Shown piece by piece: positions 4,788 to 8,247 of a stretch of DNA of 8,247 nucleotides. The DNA lies in contig CAMHDG010000060.1 of the NCBI GenBank assembly GCA_946183815.1, forward strand, positions 1-8,247. Direction: 5' to 3'. Within the stretch, counting starts at the first letter, position 1; each line of letters opens with the position of its first letter. The translations under genes were made by a program, and so were the position numbers. Source of the stretch: an uncultured bacterium (lineage in GTDB: Bacteria > Cyanobacteriota > Vampirovibrionia > Gastranaerophilales > Gastranaerophilaceae). The notes beneath the pieces were generated by a model. That model saw nothing but the letters and a program-made list of their open reading frames with translations. It ran no database searches and was not told where the DNA came from.

Positions 4788-6068
4788 ATGACAAGTATGA
4801 CAATGGAAAAAAGCATTTTAGACAGATCAGATATTAAAGATATCGGACTTGCCGAACAAGGCAAAAATAATATTGAATGGGCATTAAAAGACATGCCTGT
4901 ATTAAGAAAAATAGAAGAAAGATTTATTAAAGAACAACCGTTCAAGGGTATGAAACTATCTGCTTGTGTCCACATCACCAAAGAAACAGCGGCATTATGC
5001 ACAGTGATGAAAGCAGGCGGAGCAGACGGTATTTTGGTTGCATCTAATCCGTTATCAACTCAAGATGATGTAGCAGCAGCATTAGTTAAATATTGGGGAA
5101 TCCCTGTTTTAGGTTATGCAGGCGAATCTGTAGAAACATACAGAAATCATGTCAGAGCAGCATTAGACCACAACCCTAATATCATTATTGATGATGGTTG
5201 TGATATCGTAGCAACTATACACGATGAAAGACCTGAACTTACAAAAACAATTTGGGGTTCAACAGAAGAAACAACAACCGGTATCATCAGATTACAAGCA
5301 TTAGAAGCACAGGGCAAACTGGGTTTCCCTGCTGTTGGTGTTAATACAAGTATGACAAAACACTTGTACGATAACAGATATGGTACAGGACAAAGTGCTA
5401 TGGATGGTATTATGAGAGCAGCAAATATTCTTATCGCCGGCAAAACCGTTGTTATTTCAGGTTACGGTTGGTGCGGCAGAGGATGTGCTTTAAGAGCAAA
5501 AGCAATGGGTGCAAATGTTATTGTTTGTGAAGTTGAACCGCTTAAAGCACTAGAGGCTGCTATGGAAGGTTATAGAGTTATGCCTATCGCTCAAGCAGCA
5601 AAAGAAGGCGATATCTTCTTAACAGTTACAGGTGACAAACACGTTGTTGATATTCAACATATTATGGATATGAAAGACGGTGCTATCCTTTGTAACGCCG
5701 GTCACTTTAACCATGAGGTTAATATACCTGATTTGGCTCAATATACAACAGAAATTAAAAGAATCAGACCTCACATGGAAGAATATAAACTTAACAACGG
5801 AAAATCAGTTTACGTTCTTGCAGAAGGCAGACTTGTTAATCTTGTTGCTGCGGAAGGTCATCCGGCATCTGTTATGGATATGAGTTTTGCAAACCAAGCG
5901 TTAGGTATTGAATATATCGTTAAAAACCATGGTAAGTTAGAAAATAAACTTCACACTCTACCTCTTGAGGTTGATGAAAAAATCGCTTCTTTAAAATTGG
6001 AATCTATGGGTATTAAAATTGATACTCTTACTCCAGAACAAGAAGAATATCTCAACAGTTGGAAATAA
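4788..6068 (+). CDS. ahcY: S-adenosylhomocysteine hydrolase (adenosylhomocysteinase)
   Basis: This cytosolic NAD-dependent enzyme splits S-adenosylhomocysteine into adenosine and homocysteine, removing the by-product inhibitor of methyltransferases and feeding methionine recycling. Visible hallmarks are HITKETA (62-68), DDGCD (135-139), EETTTG (160-165), TKHLYDN with the catalytic Lys191 and Asp195, the NAD-binding GYGWCGRG (225-232), NAGHFNHE with His306, and EGHPASVM with His358. At 426 residues it is the short form. It lacks the insertion of about 40 residues and the KPDHYRY tail of the longer bacterial and eukaryotic type, and ends PEQEEYLNSWK, as in cyanobacteria. The start is the first of three closely spaced ATGs (4788, 4797, 4803), because GAAGGA lies about 6 nt upstream. 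It is probably monocistronic and ends at a strong terminator. No other methionine-cycle gene is in the window. Confidence 0.97.
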   Translation: MTSMTMEKSILDRSDIKDIGLAEQGKNNIEWALKDMPVLRKIEERFIKEQPFKGMKLSACVHITKETAALCTVMKAGGADGILVASNPLSTQDDVAAALVKYWGIPVLGYAGESVETYRNHVRAALDHNPNIIIDDGCDIVATIHDERPELTKTIWGSTEETTTGIIRLQALEAQGKLGFPAVGVNTSMTKHLYDNRYGTGQSAMDGIMRAANILIAGKTVVISGYGWCGRGCALRAKAMGANVIVCEVEPLKALEAAMEGYRVMPIAQAAKEGDIFLTVTGDKHVVDIQHIMDMKDGAILCNAGHFNHEVNIPDLAQYTTEIKRIRPHMEEYKLNNGKSVYVLAEGRLVNLVAAEGHPASVMDMSFANQALGIEYIVKNHGKLENKLHTLPLEVDEKIASLKLESMGIKIDTLTPEQEEYLNSWK

Positions 6069-6080
6069 GGGGTAAATATA
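6067..6080 (+). repeat. AAGGGGTAAATATA repeat copy 2 (after the ahcY stop)
   Basis: The repeat overlaps the ahcY stop codon (TAA 6066-6068) and matches 4204-4217 exactly. The inverted 11-mer at 6162-6172 abuts the stop of the convergent helicase gene, so two converging genes carry the same bases straight after their stops. Confidence 0.5.
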
Positions 6081-6088
6081 AAAGTCTT

Positions 6089-6127
6089 AAATAAAAGCGG
6101 AAAATATTTTCCGCTTTTATTTTTTTT
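6089..6127. terminator. Palindromic terminator between ahcY and the helicase gene
   Basis: A 34-nt perfect palindrome (6089-6122) centres on AAAATATTTT with CCGC/GCGG in the stem. A run of eight T (6120-6127) follows for the plus strand. The minus-strand T-run is shorter and interrupted, but the same hairpin lies 49 nt beyond the helicase stop and probably serves it too. Confidence 0.9.
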
Positions 6128-6161
6128 ATAATCTTTTATTTGATTTATAAAACATATTTGC

Positions 6162-6172
6162 TATATTTACCC
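6162..6172 (-). repeat. GGGTAAATATA inverted copy (after the helicase stop)
   Basis: Reads GGGTAAATATA on the minus strand, starting at the last base of the helicase stop codon. It mirrors the copy after the ahcY stop, with the terminator palindrome between them. Confidence 0.45.
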
Positions 6173-8178
6173 TACTCTTCAGTAATATCCCAGAGTTCCA
6201 GTATATCTTCATCAATATCATCTAAAAATCGAGATGGTTTAGATAATACCATATCCATAGAATAGTCATACATATTCACAGGATAAGTTATGTATAAATT
6301 ATTTTTTGCCCTTGTGGTTGCAACATACATTAGTCTTAATTCTTCGTCAAGTTCTTCCGGCGAATTAAAAGAGTATGCAGACGGAAATCTTCCGTCAACC
6401 GCCCCGATTATAAATACGCTGTCCCATTCAAGCCCTTTTGCAGAATGGATAGTTGATATCGTTAAACAATCATCTTTTATATTATTTTTATACATCCCCT
6501 CAACACTTCTGTCAGGTGGTTCAAGTGCTAAATCACTCAAAAAATCTGACAACTTTTTATACTGGGTTGATAAATACATAAAATGCTCTAAATCTTTCTC
6601 TCGTTTAGTATAATCGTCATATTTATCTTTCAGGATAGGCCTATAATAGTTAATTATATCCTCAACTATATCTTGTAAACCCTTGGGAGAAATTTGTTCT
6701 CGTTTAAGAACATCAAAAAGCGGTTTAAAATTTGAACTTTTTTTAGATAATTTATCAGGTAAAAGTTTTACGTCAAACTTTTGTTCTGATTTTATTATCG
6801 GAATTATTTGATTAACAGTTTGTGAGCCAACCCCTTTCAATAAAAGTAGAATCCTACTTAAACTTACCTCGTCATCAGGGTTAAGAATTACTCTTAAATG
6901 GGCAACAATATCTTTAATATGAGCGGTTTCCATAAATTTTGGACCGCCAAATTTTTGGAATGGAATCCCTCGTTTTGAAAGTTCTATCTCAAGATTAAAA
7001 GACATTCTTGAATTGCGGGCAAGCACGCAGATATCAGTTAGTTCAACCCCTTCATCCAACAGTTCTAACACCCTTTGACAAATGAAATCTGCCTCCATTT
7101 GTGAATCTTTGGCACAGATAAGTGCAGGTTTTATCTCTGATTTTTTTTCTGAAAAAAGTGTTTTTTCAAATTTTTCTTTTGCCTTTTTGATAATATTATT
7201 AGTAAGGTTCAATATTGGTTGGGTACTACGATAGTTTTGTTCAAGTTTTACTATTTTTACCCCATCAAAAAGTTTTGGGAAATCCATAATGTTTCTGTAA
7301 TTTGCCCCACGAAATGAATAAATACTTTGTGCATCGTCACCAACAGCCATTACGTTATTATGTTCAGAGGCTAAAAGTTTTATAATATCTGCCTGTAAAG
7401 TATTTGTGTCTTGATATTCGTCAACAAGAATATATTTATATTGATTAGATAATTTTTTACGGATATTTTCGTTATCCTCCATCAAAAATTTAAGATACAA
7501 AAGCAGGTCATCATAGTCAAAGAGGGAGTTTTCACGTTTATAATTAACATAATTTTTATGAATTTCTATAATTTGTTCAGAACAATGTTCAAACTGTGAA
7601 AATTCATCTTCTATAATTTTTTTTGTTGGAATTTCTTTGTTAACGCTTTTTGAATAAATCTCTAAAATTGTGCTTTTTTTAGGAAATCTTTTTTCTTTTT
7701 TAGGGTAAAGTTTAGAGGTAATATGGTTGATAACATCTTCCGCATCAGCACTATCCATAATAGTAAAGTTATTTTTTAACCCTAAAACTTTAGAGTATTT
7801 TCTCAAAATCATATTGGCAAAAGAATGGAAAGTCCCGCCTGCAACATTTTCGCATCTGTCATCAAGCACTGTTGCTGCTCTGTTGAGCATCTCCGCAGAG
7901 GCTTTACGGGTAAATGTCAGTAATAAAATATTTTCCGGTTTCACACCATCTTCAATAAGACGTGCCACACGATAGGTCAAGGTTTTGGTTTTGCCTGAAC
8001 CTGCACCCGCAATAACAAGCACTGCACCATCTTTCACCTTTACCGCTTCCAGTTGGGCTTCGTTTAGTTCATGTTCATAATCAACCTTATACGATATTTT
8101 AGAAGATGTACGTTTCTTTAATACATATTTCCTGCGCTCAGGTTTACTCTCTTTTTTAGCAACAATATCATTTGTCAT
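6172..8178 (-). CDS. UvrD/PcrA/Rep-like superfamily 1 3'-5' DNA helicase
   Basis: This ATP-driven helicase translocates on single-stranded DNA; the family acts in excision repair, replication restart and removal of protein blocks. All SF1A motifs are present: Q motif LNEAQLEAV (38-46), Walker A GAGSGKT (58-64), motif Ia LLLTFTRKA, GGTFHSF (114-120), motif II VDEYQDT (252-258), motif III GDDAQSIYSFRGA (280-292), motif IV QNYRS (314-318), motif V TIHSAKGLEW (576-585) and motif VI YVATTRAK (618-625). At 668 residues it is a little shorter than UvrD or PcrA (about 720) and lacks the basic C-terminal Tudor-like region, ending in an acidic tail. It instead has a Lys/Arg-rich N-terminus of about 33 residues. 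An in-frame TAA 9 nt upstream fixes the ATG, which has no Shine-Dalgarno site. Whether it is the PcrA or the UvrD orthologue cannot be settled here. Confidence 0.95.
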   Translation of the reverse strand: MTNDIVAKKESKPERRKYVLKKRTSSKISYKVDYEHELNEAQLEAVKVKDGAVLVIAGAGSGKTKTLTYRVARLIEDGVKPENILLLTFTRKASAEMLNRAATVLDDRCENVAGGTFHSFANMILRKYSKVLGLKNNFTIMDSADAEDVINHITSKLYPKKEKRFPKKSTILEIYSKSVNKEIPTKKIIEDEFSQFEHCSEQIIEIHKNYVNYKRENSLFDYDDLLLYLKFLMEDNENIRKKLSNQYKYILVDEYQDTNTLQADIIKLLASEHNNVMAVGDDAQSIYSFRGANYRNIMDFPKLFDGVKIVKLEQNYRSTQPILNLTNNIIKKAKEKFEKTLFSEKKSEIKPALICAKDSQMEADFICQRVLELLDEGVELTDICVLARNSRMSFNLEIELSKRGIPFQKFGGPKFMETAHIKDIVAHLRVILNPDDEVSLSRILLLLKGVGSQTVNQIIPIIKSEQKFDVKLLPDKLSKKSSNFKPLFDVLKREQISPKGLQDIVEDIINYYRPILKDKYDDYTKREKDLEHFMYLSTQYKKLSDFLSDLALEPPDRSVEGMYKNNIKDDCLTISTIHSAKGLEWDSVFIIGAVDGRFPSAYSFNSPEELDEELRLMYVATTRAKNNLYITYPVNMYDYSMDMVLSKPSRFLDDIDEDILELWDITEE

Positions 8179-8184
8179 AATATT

Positions 8185-8193
8185 ATATTAGCA
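8185..8193 (-). promoter_or_regulatory. Extended -10 placing the helicase transcript start at its ATG
   Basis: On the minus strand TGC-TAATAT (8193-8185) is an extended -10. Six bases separate it from A8178 of the start codon, so the usual spacing puts +1 on the ATG itself. A TATAAT overlapping it (8187-8182) would start transcription inside the codon and is less likely. Confidence 0.45.
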
Positions 8194-8209
8194 TAAATTA
8201 TTGTTTAGA

Positions 8210-8226
8210 GGCGAACGTAGTGAGCC
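8210..8226. repeat. Candidate short dispersed repeat GGCGAACGTAGTGAGCC
   Basis: GGC and GCC ends flank GAACGTAGTGA. It is clearly richer in GC than its surroundings, and similar GCGAACGnAGTGAGC elements recur between genes in other AT-rich genomes (from memory). Only one copy is in the window, 32 nt upstream of the helicase start, near the window edge. Confidence 0.3.
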
Positions 8227-8247
8227 GATATTTGTAAAAGTGATTAA

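Noticed and set aside
4788..6068. Minus-strand frames at 4721-5002 and 5147-5443 and a plus-strand frame at 5680-5883
   Set aside because: They are shadow frames of ahcY, whose motifs run the whole length of the region.
6290..7975. Plus-strand frames at 6290-6613 and 7727-7975
   Set aside because: They are antisense shadows of the helicase gene, with no ribosome sites.

Overview
The window is AT-rich chromosomal DNA with short intergenic regions, strong Shine-Dalgarno sites and the standard bacterial code. The best guess for the source is an uncultured Vampirovibrionia/Melainabacteria genome, probably of the Gastranaerophilales. Two things point there. The S-adenosylhomocysteinase is the short form and has a cyanobacterial-looking C-terminus (PEQEEYLNSW). 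Several small proteins start with an Asn-rich leader followed by a Ser-Phe-x-Gly/Ala motif, which I associate from memory with that group. This assignment is inference and was not tested by any search.

Layout. Positions 72-2113 hold three plus-strand genes of unknown role. The first encodes a protein with a complete JAMM/MPN+ metallopeptidase signature. The second follows 9 nt later. The third is a short Lys-rich, internally duplicated helical protein with its own promoter, which starts inside or just after the second gene's terminator. A symmetric terminator near 2180 separates this block from a convergent minus-strand gene for a very acidic 160-residue protein. Divergent from it, across about 214 bp, lies a gene for an exported protein with a folded N-terminal domain and a long Lys-rich tail.

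Positions 4174-4576 hold a strong promoter, a tRNA-Lys(UUU) gene and a 53-codon small ORF with a good ribosome binding site. The two anchors of known function follow: ahcY (S-adenosylhomocysteine hydrolase, methyl-cycle recycling) on the plus strand and a UvrD/PcrA-type helicase on the minus strand. They converge on a 34-nt perfect palindromic terminator. The helicase gene has no Shine-Dalgarno site, and an extended -10 box is placed so that its mRNA would start at the ATG.

No mobile element, CRISPR array, phage gene or multigene defence system is visible. The features most worth following up are the JAMM-like protein and its neighbours, and an AGGCAATTTT box that occurs three times, each time upstream of one of the unknown genes and nowhere else on either strand. 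Together these suggest, without proving, a small co-regulated accessory set.
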